DNA from: Scybalomonas sp905214925
GTDB lineage: Bacteria; Bacillota; Clostridia; Lachnospirales; Lachnospiraceae
Length of the DNA: 64,000 nucleotides
NCBI GenBank assembly: GCA_905214925.1
Contig: CAJMOB010000006.1
Coordinates: 1 to 64,000, forward strand
Reading direction: 5' to 3'
Below, in pieces: positions 8,666 through 18,428 of the stretch. The translations under genes were made by a program, and so were the position numbers. A model generated the notes under the pieces. It did not search any database. It was not told the DNA's origin and worked only from the letters and a program-made list of their open reading frames with translations. Each line of letters starts with the position of its first letter. Position 1 is the first letter of the stretch.

Positions 8666-10678
8666 TCATCGCTTTCCACAAATCATTGCACTTTGTGGTT
8701 TTAGAAGAACAAAATCCCTTACCTCTTTTCCTTCTTTTTCTCTTGTCGCACTGCTTCCATCTGCAAGAAGTACATAAGATTCACGATCAGGAAGATTTAT
8801 TTTTACTTCTTTTTTGTTGGCATTGTACGCCACAAATAATCGTTTATAAGTCTCATCTTCTCTTATATTATCCATTGTAAAAGCGACCACGTTCTTCTCT
8901 TTACACTTTAAAAAATGACAATATTGGTACGCATCGTTTCCAAAATAGCGATACGTTCCAAACTGTTTTCGAATCTGATAAAGTCCTTTATAATATGCTA
9001 CCAAATCCTCATACTCAATCGTTCGCTTCCAATCCAACTGATTTAATGTTGCTGAGGAACAATAGCTATTTTCCTCTCCTAATTTTGTTCTTGCAAATTC
9101 CTCTCCCGCTTGAATAAACACCATGCCTTGGCAAGTAAATACAATGGCTGCTACTAATTTATTAATTCGAACAATTTCTTCATCCCGTTTCTCATACGCA
9201 GGATCTTTTCGCAATGTAATAAGAAGCTTATCCCATAGCGTAAAATTATCATGGGCGGATACATAAGAAATAATCTGAGAAGGCGCTTTTGGTTTCCACT
9301 TTTTCGAACCATCACACCATGCCACAACCGAATGTTCAATTTCCTTCTCTAACCCTTCTTTTCCATTGACAAACCCTGGAACTTTTCCATAGAACACATG
9401 ACCTTTAATCGCATCTCTTGTACTATCACAAAAAATAGCCACTCGTTCATGAAGATGTTCCACATTGTCTTTAATTGCTGGAATCGCCTTTTCTTTCATC
9501 AGTGTTTTGGAAGCTGTCCACGGTTCTCCATACATAATAATATGTTTCCCATCAGGAAGTGCATCCAATTCTTTTCGAATTTCATTCATAATTTCTGTAT
9601 GGTGAAGTCCCATTAAATCAAATCGGAATCCATCCACATGATATTCTTTTACCCAGTATAACAACGATTGTTTCATATACTGTCCAAACATAGAGCGATC
9701 GCTTGCCGTATCGTTACTACAATCAGAACCATCACAAATACTTCCATCTTCCCACTGACGATAGTAATAATGAGGAACGGTTTTCTCAAACCAAGAATCC
9801 AAAGAATACGTATGATTTAATACCGTGTCTAGCACTACGTTGATCCCCGCTTTGTGCAGTGCCATCACCATCTGTTTAAACTCTTTAATGCGAACAGCCC
9901 CTTCTCTTGGTTCGGTAGAATAAGAACCTTCTGGCACATTATAATTCACAGGATCATACCCCCAGTTAAATTGAGAATCCTCTCCTAATTCATCAACAGA
10001 ACCATAATCATAAGGGGGTAATAAATGAACATGAGTCACGCCTAACTGTTTTAAATAATCGATTCCTGTTGGATGAACCCCATCATTTTGATAAGTTGTT
10101 CCTTCTTGTGTAAACGCTAAATATTTTCCGCGATATTCTTTTTTTATTCCACTGTTTTCATCATAAGAAAAATCTTTAATATGAACTTCATAAATAAAAG
10201 GACAATCCATTTTTTCTCTTGGACTTTTATCTTCTTCCCAGCCTTCTGGATTGGTAGAAGATAAGTCAATGATCATACTTCTCTTACTATTTGCCCCACA
10301 GGCAACCGCATACGGATCCGCTGTCTGCCTTGTCTTTCCATCGACGGTCACTTCATAGTCATAATAAACGTTATGATAATCGCCTTCTAATGTCAAAGAC
10401 CATACGCCTTTTTCTCCTTTTGTTAAAGAAATCCCTTTTTGATACCGTCTTTTTGCATCTTTTTGCTTTAATAAATTTTTTTGATCGGTTGCTTCCTCTT
10501 CTTTTGTTCCATAAGCATAGAGGTTTAATAAAACGCTATCTGCTGTCGGTGCCCAAAGTTTTAACACCGTCTTTTCTTTTGTATATGTCATTCCAAGGTC
10601 GTATTCCTTGTAAGTGTATTCTTTTTCAAACTGTTCTGATTCAAAATATTGTTTCCATTCTCTTGGTGTCCGCTTCAT
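8666..10678 (-). CDS. pulA: Type I pullulanase (GH13_14)
   Basis: Debranching enzyme that hydrolyses alpha-1,6 branches in pullulan, starch and glycogen fragments. The 670-residue protein has an N-terminal CBM48-like domain and a barrel with the type I pullulanase signature NWGYDPVNYN (about 238-247). Catalytic elements are VVLDTVLNHTY, FRFDLMG with nucleophile D354, YGEPWTAS with acid/base E385, and SAHDN with H476-D477. No signal peptide, so it acts in the cytoplasm on imported branched dextrins. ATG at 10678 is read from GGTGAGGAG seven bases upstream; an upstream in-frame GTG lies inside that ribosome site and is rejected. The 48-bp spacing to the debranching enzyme gene fits one operon. 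Confidence 0.94.
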   Translation of the reverse strand: MKRTPREWKQYFESEQFEKEYTYKEYDLGMTYTKEKTVLKLWAPTADSVLLNLYAYGTKEEEATDQKNLLKQKDAKRRYQKGISLTKGEKGVWSLTLEGDYHNVYYDYEVTVDGKTRQTADPYAVACGANSKRSMIIDLSSTNPEGWEEDKSPREKMDCPFIYEVHIKDFSYDENSGIKKEYRGKYLAFTQEGTTYQNDGVHPTGIDYLKQLGVTHVHLLPPYDYGSVDELGEDSQFNWGYDPVNYNVPEGSYSTEPREGAVRIKEFKQMVMALHKAGINVVLDTVLNHTYSLDSWFEKTVPHYYYRQWEDGSICDGSDCSNDTASDRSMFGQYMKQSLLYWVKEYHVDGFRFDLMGLHHTEIMNEIRKELDALPDGKHIIMYGEPWTASKTLMKEKAIPAIKDNVEHLHERVAIFCDSTRDAIKGHVFYGKVPGFVNGKEGLEKEIEHSVVAWCDGSKKWKPKAPSQIISYVSAHDNFTLWDKLLITLRKDPAYEKRDEEIVRINKLVAAIVFTCQGMVFIQAGEEFARTKLGEENSYCSSATLNQLDWKRTIEYEDLVAYYKGLYQIRKQFGTYRYFGNDAYQYCHFLKCKEKNVVAFTMDNIREDETYKRLFVAYNANKKEVKINLPDRESYVLLADGSSATREKEGKEVRDFVLLKPQSAMICGKR

Positions 10679-10726
10679 TGGAAATCTCCTCACCTTTTTT
10701 CATTTATCACTCATTATTGTTGCTGC

Positions 10727-12724
10727 TTATCTTTCTAACGCTTCATATACGCGAAGCAATTCCCCTGTACTCCAAGCCTGCGCAAAACAGCCATGGGAAC
10801 GAACAGGACGAAGTCCATCATAAATTTCTGCAATCTGTCCAACGCAGCCTTCCCGCATAGTATTTTCTAATGGGGCTAACTGACGTTTTACTGTTTCCTT
10901 AGCCTCTTTTGAATACCCTTTCACCTTTAAATAAGCCAAATAATATCCACCGAGTGGAAATCCCCACACAGTTCCTTGGTGGTATGCCAAATCTCTTTTT
11001 AACTGCTCACCTCCATAAATTGGATGAAATTCCTCTTCTTCTGGTGCAAGACTTCGAAGACCACAAGGCGTATAAAGAGTTTCATATACTTTATCGACAA
11101 CCTTTTCTTCTTTTTCTTTATCAAGCATTGTAAATGGCATAGAAACTGCCCAAATCTGATTACAACGAATTTGACAATCTGCCTTTTCATATTCTTTTGT
11201 ATCGGAGATCACATCTTTTAAACATTGTTTTTCTTCATTCCAAAATTCTTTTGCAAAACTTTGCTTTACTTTTTCTGCCAATTGTTCATAACGTTTTGCT
11301 TTTTCTTCTTCCCCTATCACTTCTTTTGCAAATAATTCCATCACTTTAAGGGCACTATACCAATAGGCATTAATTTCCACTGGCTTTCCATGTCTTGGAG
11401 TTGGAAGAATTTCTCCAATTCGAACGTCCATCCATGTCACTTGATCAAGACCTTGTCCTGCCATAATTAAGCCGTCCTCATCCATATGAATTCCAAAATC
11501 TGTGCCTTTTTGATACCAGAAAATAATATCTTCCATAACCGAATAGGCCTCTTTTACAAAGGATTGATCTTGGCTCTTTTCATAATAAAGATACACGGTA
11601 TTAATAAATAAAAGAGAAGCATCCACGGTATTGTACATTGGCTTATTTCCTCCTTCTGGAAATAAGTTCGGCATAATCCCTTTCTCACAATATTTCATAA
11701 AGGTACGAAAGATTTCTCTTGCCGTTTCAAACTGTCTTGTAGAAATACAACATCCTGCCATAGCGATCATCGTATCCCGTCCCCAGTCTTCAAAAAATGG
11801 ATAGCCCGCTAATATTGTCTTTCCATCTGTAGATTCTCGATCGGATACAAATTGATTGGCACTTTTTACAAGCATCTGTGCCACTTCATCTTGAAGCCCT
11901 GCTGCTTTTACAAGTTCCTTTCGATAAGAGACTTCTTGTTCAAACAACTGTTTTTCTGCGACTTTTAATTGTTTTTCTGTAACGTTTTCTTCTAGTAGTT
12001 CCTTCATGCTGTAAAGAAGAAATAGTGACTTCTTTTCTTTTGGTAAAAGAGAAATCGTAATATTGTGATTGCTGGCACAACGCCCAACTTCTCTTCTTCC
12101 ATCACAAATATCATACGCATAAAAAAAATCATCCACATAAGTCGTTTCTTCTTCCTCTACAACCCCATTGGTCCAAAAATAGACCGAATATCCATTGGAG
12201 GAGATGCAATTTTTATTTTTTTCAATTTTTTGCCCTTCCTCCATATTTTCTCCCTTTTTTGTAAACTGAAAATATGGAATAATCGTAAATGTACTCTCTT
12301 TCCCGCTACGATTTTCGATTTCATAAGAGATAAAAACAGAATTTTCTCCTTGTTTCATTACCAGCTTTTTTTGAATTTCTACACCTTCTACAAGATACGT
12401 CCATTCTGGGTAATCTTCAAATCGAAATGCCAACTGGAAAAGGAATCCATTTTCTTGTTCTGTTTTCTGCTTTGATACATAATCCTGTGTTGAAATACGA
12501 TAGGATTTCTCTCCAACTAAGAGTGTCTCTTTTAAATGGTTTACGATATTGATTCGGTTATTCGGTGCTTTTACGCAAGCCATTAATACGCTGTGATCAT
12601 TTCTTGTATTCGAACCGATAATGGTGGTGGAGGAAAACCCTCCAAGACCATTGGTTAGAAGGTAACAATCTTCTTGCCCTCTTTCTCTTGTTTTCCAATC
12701 TTGTGCGCCATATAGAAAATGCAT
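10727..12724 (-). CDS. Glycogen debranching enzyme, amylo-alpha-1,6-glucosidase (GH133)
   Basis: Predicted to remove alpha-1,6 glucosyl stubs from branched dextrins or glycogen. The 665 residues show an N-terminal GDE domain (LLTNGLGGFSS at 22-32) and a C-terminal alpha/alpha-barrel beginning near 290 with FFEDWGRDTM (311-319), ending with a QIAEIYDG and RSHGCFAQAWS segment typical of the family. Together with pullulanase and 4-alpha-glucanotransferase it would linearise imported branched glucans. It lies 23 bp downstream of malQ and 48 bp upstream of pulA. The ATG follows an AGAGG. No glycogen synthesis genes are nearby, so a role in import-linked degradation rather than storage is inferred. 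Confidence 0.92.
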   Translation of the reverse strand: MHFLYGAQDWKTRERGQEDCYLLTNGLGGFSSTTIIGSNTRNDHSVLMACVKAPNNRINIVNHLKETLLVGEKSYRISTQDYVSKQKTEQENGFLFQLAFRFEDYPEWTYLVEGVEIQKKLVMKQGENSVFISYEIENRSGKESTFTIIPYFQFTKKGENMEEGQKIEKNKNCISSNGYSVYFWTNGVVEEEETTYVDDFFYAYDICDGRREVGRCASNHNITISLLPKEKKSLFLLYSMKELLEENVTEKQLKVAEKQLFEQEVSYRKELVKAAGLQDEVAQMLVKSANQFVSDRESTDGKTILAGYPFFEDWGRDTMIAMAGCCISTRQFETAREIFRTFMKYCEKGIMPNLFPEGGNKPMYNTVDASLLFINTVYLYYEKSQDQSFVKEAYSVMEDIIFWYQKGTDFGIHMDEDGLIMAGQGLDQVTWMDVRIGEILPTPRHGKPVEINAYWYSALKVMELFAKEVIGEEEKAKRYEQLAEKVKQSFAKEFWNEEKQCLKDVISDTKEYEKADCQIRCNQIWAVSMPFTMLDKEKEEKVVDKVYETLYTPCGLRSLAPEEEEFHPIYGGEQLKRDLAYHQGTVWGFPLGGYYLAYLKVKGYSKEAKETVKRQLAPLENTMREGCVGQIAEIYDGLRPVRSHGCFAQAWSTGELLRVYEALER

Positions 12725-12747
12725 CTTAAAACCTCTTCTTTCTTCTC

Positions 12748-14208
12748 CTATTCGTTCTCTTCTCTTTTGCTATCAAGAATCATTTGATGAATTGGAATGA
12801 TTCGTTTTCTAAGTTCTGAGAAATTTTTTAATTTCCATTCCCAGTTTGGACTTCCTGTTGTTCCTGGGGTGTTTAATCTCGCTTCATCGGATAACCCTAA
12901 AATATCTTGCACTGGAAGAATGGCCCAGTCTGCGATACTGTCAAGCACATAAGAATCAAAGCGATCGATTATCTTCTCTTGGTCATATCCAAGTTTTTTT
13001 AAATTTGTAATAATTTCTTCTTGATATTCCTCTTCTTGTGCTTCAAACCACCCCATCATCGTCTGATTATCATGGGTTCCTGTATAAATAATCATATTTT
13101 CTCGATCTTCAAAATCATTATTTTCTTCTGCCACATCCATAGTAAATTGGAAAATTTTCATTCCCTTTAAATGATAGTGATCGCGAAGTTCATACACCTC
13201 TGGTCGCATATCTCCTAAATCTTCTGCTACGATTTCAATATCTGGCATTGCTTTATATAAGGCATCAAATAATTCATACCCTGGTGCTTCGATCCATTCC
13301 CCTTCAATGGCAGTTTCGCAACTTGCAGGAATTTTCCAATACGTGTCAAAGGCACGGAAATGATCGATGCGAATAATATCATATAAATTTTTATTATAGC
13401 CAATGCGATCGAGCCAAAACTTAAAGTTTGTCTTCTTTAAATATTCCCAATCATAAATTGGATTTCCCCAGCGCTGACCAACTTCACTAAAATAATCAGG
13501 TGGTACTCCTGCAATATAAGTAGGACGGGATTTATCAAGCAAGAAACATTTTTGATTTGCCCATACATCTAAAGAATCAATTCCTACATAAAAAGGGATA
13601 TCTCCCATAATCTCAATTCCTTTTTCATTGGCATAAGCCTTTAATTCCTTCCATTGACAATAGAACATATATTGCACAAACGTTTCATAAGCAATGGCTT
13701 CTTCAAAAGGTTTGAGATCCAATTTCTGATCGATAATCCATGTCTGATGTTCTATCTTCCATTCATTCCAGCATTTTAATCCATTTGCTTTCTTTAATGT
13801 AATAAAAATAGCATACTGTCTTACCCATTCCATAGAAGCAAATTGTTCATACTCTTTATCTTTCACAAAATTTTGAAACGCTTCTTTTAATGCAGGCTCT
13901 TTATACGCCCTTACTTGGCTATAATCAATGCTTGTAGCTTCTTTATGAAATGGAACTGGTACTTCTTTTAACAATCCTTTTTCTTGTAACTTCTCTAAAC
14001 TAATATAAAGTTCATCTCCTGCAAAAGAGGAATATGGCTGATAAGGAGAATTTCCATATCCAAGGGGATTTAATGGAAGAATCTGCCATATTTTCATTCC
14101 CATCTCCACACTAATATCAATAAATTCGTAAGCAAAACTCCCAAAATCTCCAATTCCATAATTGGATGGCAAAGATGCCACTGGTAATAATACACCTGTT
14201 TTTCTCAT
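12748..14208 (-). CDS. malQ: 4-alpha-glucanotransferase (amylomaltase, GH77)
   Basis: Cytoplasmic enzyme that transfers glucan chains between maltodextrins, releasing glucose. The 486 residues cover the GH77 barrel: RKTGVLLPVASLPS at the start, nucleophile D282 in IDHFRAFD, acid/base E329 in VAEDLGD, and the third acid D380 in GTHDNQ. Length is normal for bacterial amylomaltase. The ATG has GGAG nearby. It is the first gene of the catabolic series malQ, debranching enzyme, pulA, cyclomaltodextrinase, glucosidase. Its upstream DNA is a copy of the palindromic element described at 14262-14343, which includes a promoter-like TTGTAT-17 bp-TATGAT on the minus strand. Confidence 0.96.
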   Translation of the reverse strand: MRKTGVLLPVASLPSNYGIGDFGSFAYEFIDISVEMGMKIWQILPLNPLGYGNSPYQPYSSFAGDELYISLEKLQEKGLLKEVPVPFHKEATSIDYSQVRAYKEPALKEAFQNFVKDKEYEQFASMEWVRQYAIFITLKKANGLKCWNEWKIEHQTWIIDQKLDLKPFEEAIAYETFVQYMFYCQWKELKAYANEKGIEIMGDIPFYVGIDSLDVWANQKCFLLDKSRPTYIAGVPPDYFSEVGQRWGNPIYDWEYLKKTNFKFWLDRIGYNKNLYDIIRIDHFRAFDTYWKIPASCETAIEGEWIEAPGYELFDALYKAMPDIEIVAEDLGDMRPEVYELRDHYHLKGMKIFQFTMDVAEENNDFEDRENMIIYTGTHDNQTMMGWFEAQEEEYQEEIITNLKKLGYDQEKIIDRFDSYVLDSIADWAILPVQDILGLSDEARLNTPGTTGSPNWEWKLKNFSELRKRIIPIHQMILDSKREENE

Positions 14209-14261
14209 ATTGTTTCTCCTATCCTTTCTCTTTCCTTTTTTATGTTATTGAATAACTGTTT

Positions 14262-14343
14262 GTGCATAGCACTTTTTTATATCATAAGAACCGTAACTCT
14301 ATCATACAAAAATAACGCAATTTCTTATGATATAAAAAACCGC
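14262..14343 (-). repeat. Palindromic intergenic element, copy A
   Basis: Perfect 18-bp inverted arms, TTTTTTATATCATAAGAA (14273-14290) and its complement (14322-14339), flank a 31-base spacer. Reading on the minus strand the copy begins at the T-tract of the malE-operon terminator and ends AAAAAAGTGCTATGCAC before malQ. The same order and end sequences recur at 49974, 60326 and 62591, showing a repeat family. The spacer is less conserved than the arms. Confidence 0.8.
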
Positions 14344-14367
14344 AGGACTCTTGCCCCGCGGTTTTTT
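14334..14367 (-). terminator. Rho-independent terminator of the malE-malF-malG-lipoprotein operon
   Basis: On the minus strand AAAAAACCGC pairs with GCGGTTTTTT; the 3' arm supplies the T-tract. The hairpin begins at the stop codon of the lipoprotein gene. The T-tract is also the first arm of palindromic element copy A. Confidence 0.85.
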
Positions 14368-16064
14368 CACAGGGAAAACGAATGCTTTTCCTGATACATT
14401 TGATTTACTTCTTTTGTAATTTGTTCTCCCCCATCTGCTTTCCACTGCTTTACAAAAGTATCAAAATAAGAGAGCGGCTTTTCTCCTGTAATAATACTCA
14501 AATACGTTTCTTTTTCTAAAGCCATCAAGGACTCCCATTTTTTCTCCATTGTCTTTGTATTCTCTCCTAAATAATAGGTATCTACCTTTTTAATCTTATC
14601 CTCTTGAAGGAGAGAACAAGCGACAATTCTCGTAATATAAGCTGCCCAATCCGCATCCGATGCTTCTTTTCCCTTTTCTCTATACCGTTTACATGCTTTG
14701 TAATAAGAATAGTTCATAAGCTCTAACGATTCCGGATCAACCTCACCTGTTAAAGCCCCTTGAATCGTTTCATAAGATCGTTCTAATGCATTTTCATAAT
14801 CTACATTAATGCTACATGGTCTTGCTGTTGGATCCACATTCATTTTATAGTATTGTGCAATTTCATTTAATTGAGAATCATCTTGTTGTAACTTATTAAA
14901 CAGCACATTGTGCATTTTAATAACAATTTCTGGATGTTCAAATCCTTTCCTTACAACAACATATTTTCCCACTGGATTTTGTTGCACATAGCTTGTCTTT
15001 CCATCAGAATCCGTCTCAATTAGATAAGGTCGCCAATCGGCATCTTTATTTTTACTTCTTGCTTGCATTAAAGGATTATCACCACTCCACCATTCTCCAA
15101 AGAAAATCCCACATTTTCCATCTTTAATTAGCTCTTCAATATTATTATCAGCTCGAAATAAAAATTGATTATCTAACGTTCCCTCTTTATATAGCCTTCT
15201 TAACTCTTTTAACCCTTCTTTTGCCTCTGGCTGAATGGAACCATACTGATAACTACCATCTTTTTTTATCCAATTTCTTAAATAACTACCCTTTGATGCA
15301 AATAAAATACTCATAGAAGCGATATAGTCACTGGAAATATCCGTTGTCATAGGAAGTCCGATTGTCTCTCCAGTTTTGCTCATATCATGTTCTTTAAATT
15401 GCTTTGCAATATTTTCTACGTCTTTTATTGTCTTTGGTTCTTCAAGATTTAACTCCTCTAACCAATCATAGCGAAGCCATAAAACGTTTGGCCCGCTATC
15501 AATAAGCGTCTCAGGAAACGCCATCATCTTTCCATTAAAGGTCACTTCGTTAAAATAGTCACTTCCATAACTACTATAAATTTCTTTAATTCGATCGCTG
15601 GCACATTGGTCATAATATGGCGTAAGATCCTCAATCATATCTTTCTCTACTAATATTTTTAAATATTCATAGTCTTCTAACACCATAATATCTGGAATTT
15701 CTCCCGATGTAATCGCCATAACGACCATACTGTTATAGTCGGAACCACTTCCACTAAAAACATTTTCATTTTGAATATTTAACTGTTGTTTTAAATATCG
15801 TGTATATGCATTATCCTCAAAAGTATCGCCTTCTGGCATTCCAGCATTATCGGAATTTGATATTTTCCCCAATGTATATGTAATCGTTTCTGGATACCTT
15901 CCAAACGGCTCTTTTGATGCTTTTTCCATCCTTTTTTCTACGGAGGAAGTTAATAAAAAATCGCCACCACTAGAAGAGGATAAATACTCCTTATTACATC
16001 CTGTGCAACAAAGAACAAGAGACAATCCAATCGCCATTATTTTCTTTCCCAAATATTTTATCAT
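14367..16064 (-). CDS. Long extracellular solute-binding lipoprotein (family 1 SBP, LplA/YtcQ-like)
   Basis: Predicted surface lipoprotein that binds an oligosaccharide for ABC import. The 565 residues start with MIKYLGKKIMAIGLSL and a lipobox ending CCTGC, then a binding-protein fold (for example DIMVLEDYEYLK and VLWLRYDWLEEL). At about 565 residues it belongs to the long LplA-like class rather than the 400-430-residue MalE class. ATG at 16064 has AGGAG nine bases upstream; an in-frame ATG at 16100 lacks a ribosome site and would place charged residues before the signal peptide. It follows malG by 94 bp and closes the operon. A second binding protein for the same permeases, or one for another transporter, are both possible. 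Confidence 0.82.
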   Translation of the reverse strand: MIKYLGKKIMAIGLSLVLCCTGCNKEYLSSSSGGDFLLTSSVEKRMEKASKEPFGRYPETITYTLGKISNSDNAGMPEGDTFEDNAYTRYLKQQLNIQNENVFSGSGSDYNSMVVMAITSGEIPDIMVLEDYEYLKILVEKDMIEDLTPYYDQCASDRIKEIYSSYGSDYFNEVTFNGKMMAFPETLIDSGPNVLWLRYDWLEELNLEEPKTIKDVENIAKQFKEHDMSKTGETIGLPMTTDISSDYIASMSILFASKGSYLRNWIKKDGSYQYGSIQPEAKEGLKELRRLYKEGTLDNQFLFRADNNIEELIKDGKCGIFFGEWWSGDNPLMQARSKNKDADWRPYLIETDSDGKTSYVQQNPVGKYVVVRKGFEHPEIVIKMHNVLFNKLQQDDSQLNEIAQYYKMNVDPTARPCSINVDYENALERSYETIQGALTGEVDPESLELMNYSYYKACKRYREKGKEASDADWAAYITRIVACSLLQEDKIKKVDTYYLGENTKTMEKKWESLMALEKETYLSIITGEKPLSYFDTFVKQWKADGGEQITKEVNQMYQEKHSFSL

Positions 16065-16158
16065 GCCATCCGTCTCCTTTCCCTTTTGAGCCTTTAACAT
16101 CTATTTACAATATATCGGTTTTTTTTATAACTTTCAACTGGATTGTCTCTTTTATTCC

Positions 16159-17004
16159 TTAACCTTTTACGGCTCCAGCATTACTTTCCATATAACAACT
16201 TTGCATCTTCATAAAGAGAATTGCAATCGGAATGGATACAATAACGGCACCTGCCGCAAATCTTGTATAATATTGTGTAATATTTTCTTTTGTCAACATA
16301 TTCCACAATCCGATAGCAACGGTATAATATTTTGGCTCTCCTCCTGTAATAACTTTTGCAAAAATAAAGTCTACCCATGGTGCCATAAATGCACTTAATA
16401 CAGTTTGAACAATAATTGGTCTTGAAAGTGGAATGGTAATCTTTGTAAAAATCTGCCATCTTGTACAACCATCGATATAGGCTGCTTCATCAATGGCTTT
16501 TGGAATCGTATCAAAGAACCCTTTTGCCACATAAAATCCAAGTCCTGCACCGCCAGAATATACAAGCACTAATGCCACTAGTTTTAAGTAACCATCCGTA
16601 AGTCCAACACCTTTTAAGATATAGTAAACAGCGATCATAGACATAAATCCTGGGAACATACCAAGAATCAACGCAATGTTCATAAAAGGTTTTCTCATCT
16701 TAAATCGCATTCTTGACATACTATAAGAAACTGCTAATGTATAAAAGGTTGCAATCACACAACTAAAGCAAGACACGATAAATGTATTTGCAAACCAAAG
16801 TGGAAAGTTAAATACATCTCTCTCTTTAAAAAGACGAACATAATTATCAATCGTATATGCGGTTGAAAGGAATGTTGTTGTATAAGCACCTTGTTCTTCA
16901 CGGAAAGAAATCAATACAATCCAGATAATTGGAAGCACCCAAATAACAACTAAAATTGCCAATATAAGATGAATGATAAGATTGGTTATTGTTTTTTTCT
17001 TCAT
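16159..17004 (-). CDS. malG: Maltodextrin ABC transporter permease MalG
   Basis: Inner-membrane subunit of a carbohydrate ABC importer (CUT1 family). The 281 residues contain about six hydrophobic helices and the EAA loop, DEAAYIDGCTRWQIF with ITIPLSRP following, that contacts the ATPase. The ATG overlaps the last base of the malF stop codon (TAATG) and has AGGAGGG upstream, so it is translationally coupled. No ATPase gene follows; the partner must be encoded elsewhere, probably a shared MsmK-like subunit (inference). Confidence 0.93.
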   Translation of the reverse strand: MKKKTITNLIIHLILAILVVIWVLPIIWIVLISFREEQGAYTTTFLSTAYTIDNYVRLFKERDVFNFPLWFANTFIVSCFSCVIATFYTLAVSYSMSRMRFKMRKPFMNIALILGMFPGFMSMIAVYYILKGVGLTDGYLKLVALVLVYSGGAGLGFYVAKGFFDTIPKAIDEAAYIDGCTRWQIFTKITIPLSRPIIVQTVLSAFMAPWVDFIFAKVITGGEPKYYTVAIGLWNMLTKENITQYYTRFAAGAVIVSIPIAILFMKMQSCYMESNAGAVKG

Positions 17005-18395
17005 TATTGGAATCCCTCCTCGTTTTTATAAGCTGCGGTACGTCTATATACGATAAGAGAAGATGTTGCTGTAATCACAAATACTAAAATACCGATAACC
17101 GCACCGAAAGAATAATCTTTATTTTCAATCGTTAACTTGTAAAGCCATGTTACTAATAGGTCCGTCTTACCAGCTGTCATCTTATAATAAGACATGGTTG
17201 ATGGAGCACCACCTGTTAACAAGTAAATAACATTGAAGTTATTGATGTTACCAACAAAAGTTGTGATTAAACTTGGAGCCGTTACAAATAACATATAAGG
17301 AATTGTAATTTTCCAAAAAATCGTCATAGCGTTAGCACCATCGATTTTTGCCGCTTCGTATAAATCACTTGGTATATTTTGCAAAATTCCTGTCATAGTA
17401 AGCATTGTATATGGAATACCAACCCATAAGTTAATGACAATAACGGTTACCCTTGCCCATGTTACATTTGTTAAAAACGGTAGCGAATCATGCATTCCTA
17501 TTAAGCCTATCTGTCGTAATAATACATTAATCGCACCATTTGGTTGTAACATCTGATTCATAATCAAAAGTGTAACAAAAGATGGTACCGCAATAGATAG
17601 TACGAATCCGAAACGCCAAAAGCTTTTAAATTTTGTTTCTTTTCGATTGATGACAAGTGCTAATACCATACCAAAAATATAGTTTAAGAAAGTAGCAAAA
17701 ATTGCCCATACAATCGTCCAACCAAGCACTGGCCAGAATGTTTTACCGAGATCACTTGTAAAATCAAGAACTTTTCCGAAGTTTACAAGACCAACCCAAT
17801 CAAACAATTTTCCAGGTGGTTGATGATCCCGATCATAATTGGTAAACGCCATACTGATCATGAAAATCAATGGCATAATCGTAAAAATTAAAATTCCCAT
17901 AACTGGAAGGAATAATAATGTCTTATGAAGGTTTGTATCCAAATAAGTACTCATTTCTTGACGAAATGTTGGAATTACTTCTCCACGTTCTTTTTTACAC
18001 TGGGCCTTATAAGCGGATTTAATTGCTGCTCTCCAAACTATAATAAAAGCCCCTATCATAAAAAATGTAATGACGCCATAGAGCAAGATGAGCATCGAAT
18101 TATCCCCTTGCACATATTCATAAATACCAGATGCTTCATTAAATACTTCTCCAGTTTCCTTTGTTCCAAGAGATGGAAGCATGGCAAGAGAATGTGCACC
18201 AAATACTACCATCAAGGCAATAAAAATTACCTCTGTAAGCAAGAATAAAATTCCTTTTACAAATTCTTTTCTTGCAAAGTTTCCTGCTCCAAGAATAACG
18301 GCTGATAATTTTGTAAATACGTCCCCTTTTGTTAACCCGTTTATCACTGTATATTCTGTTTGAAATTCTTTTATTTTATTCTTATTCGCCTTCAC
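17004..18395 (-). CDS. malF: Maltodextrin ABC transporter permease MalF
   Basis: Membrane permease partner of MalG. The 463 residues have a long N-terminal part with extra hydrophobic segments (about 45-68 and 100-122) before the core six-helix domain, and an EAA loop EAAKIDGANAMTIFWKITIP. The start is GTG at 18393-18395, the only one consistent with AGGAGGT at about 18402-18408. A terminator-like hairpin between malE and malF probably lowers permease expression relative to the binding protein. Confidence 0.93.
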   Translation of the reverse strand: MKANKNKIKEFQTEYTVINGLTKGDVFTKLSAVILGAGNFARKEFVKGILFLLTEVIFIALMVVFGAHSLAMLPSLGTKETGEVFNEASGIYEYVQGDNSMLILLYGVITFFMIGAFIIVWRAAIKSAYKAQCKKERGEVIPTFRQEMSTYLDTNLHKTLLFLPVMGILIFTIMPLIFMISMAFTNYDRDHQPPGKLFDWVGLVNFGKVLDFTSDLGKTFWPVLGWTIVWAIFATFLNYIFGMVLALVINRKETKFKSFWRFGFVLSIAVPSFVTLLIMNQMLQPNGAINVLLRQIGLIGMHDSLPFLTNVTWARVTVIVINLWVGIPYTMLTMTGILQNIPSDLYEAAKIDGANAMTIFWKITIPYMLFVTAPSLITTFVGNINNFNVIYLLTGGAPSTMSYYKMTAGKTDLLVTWLYKLTIENKDYSFGAVIGILVFVITATSSLIVYRRTAAYKNEEGFQ

Positions 18396-18428
18396 TGGAC
18401 TACCTCCTTGGCTCAGTTTTCCGATAAG

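Noticed and set aside
10291..10860. Long plus-strand open frame of 189 codons opposite pulA and the debranching enzyme gene
   Set aside because: It is antisense to two well-supported genes, spans their junction, has no ribosome site and no recognisable motif.
12065..12475. Plus-strand open frame of 136 codons antisense to the debranching enzyme gene
   Set aside because: Complement of a conserved coding region with no initiation signal.
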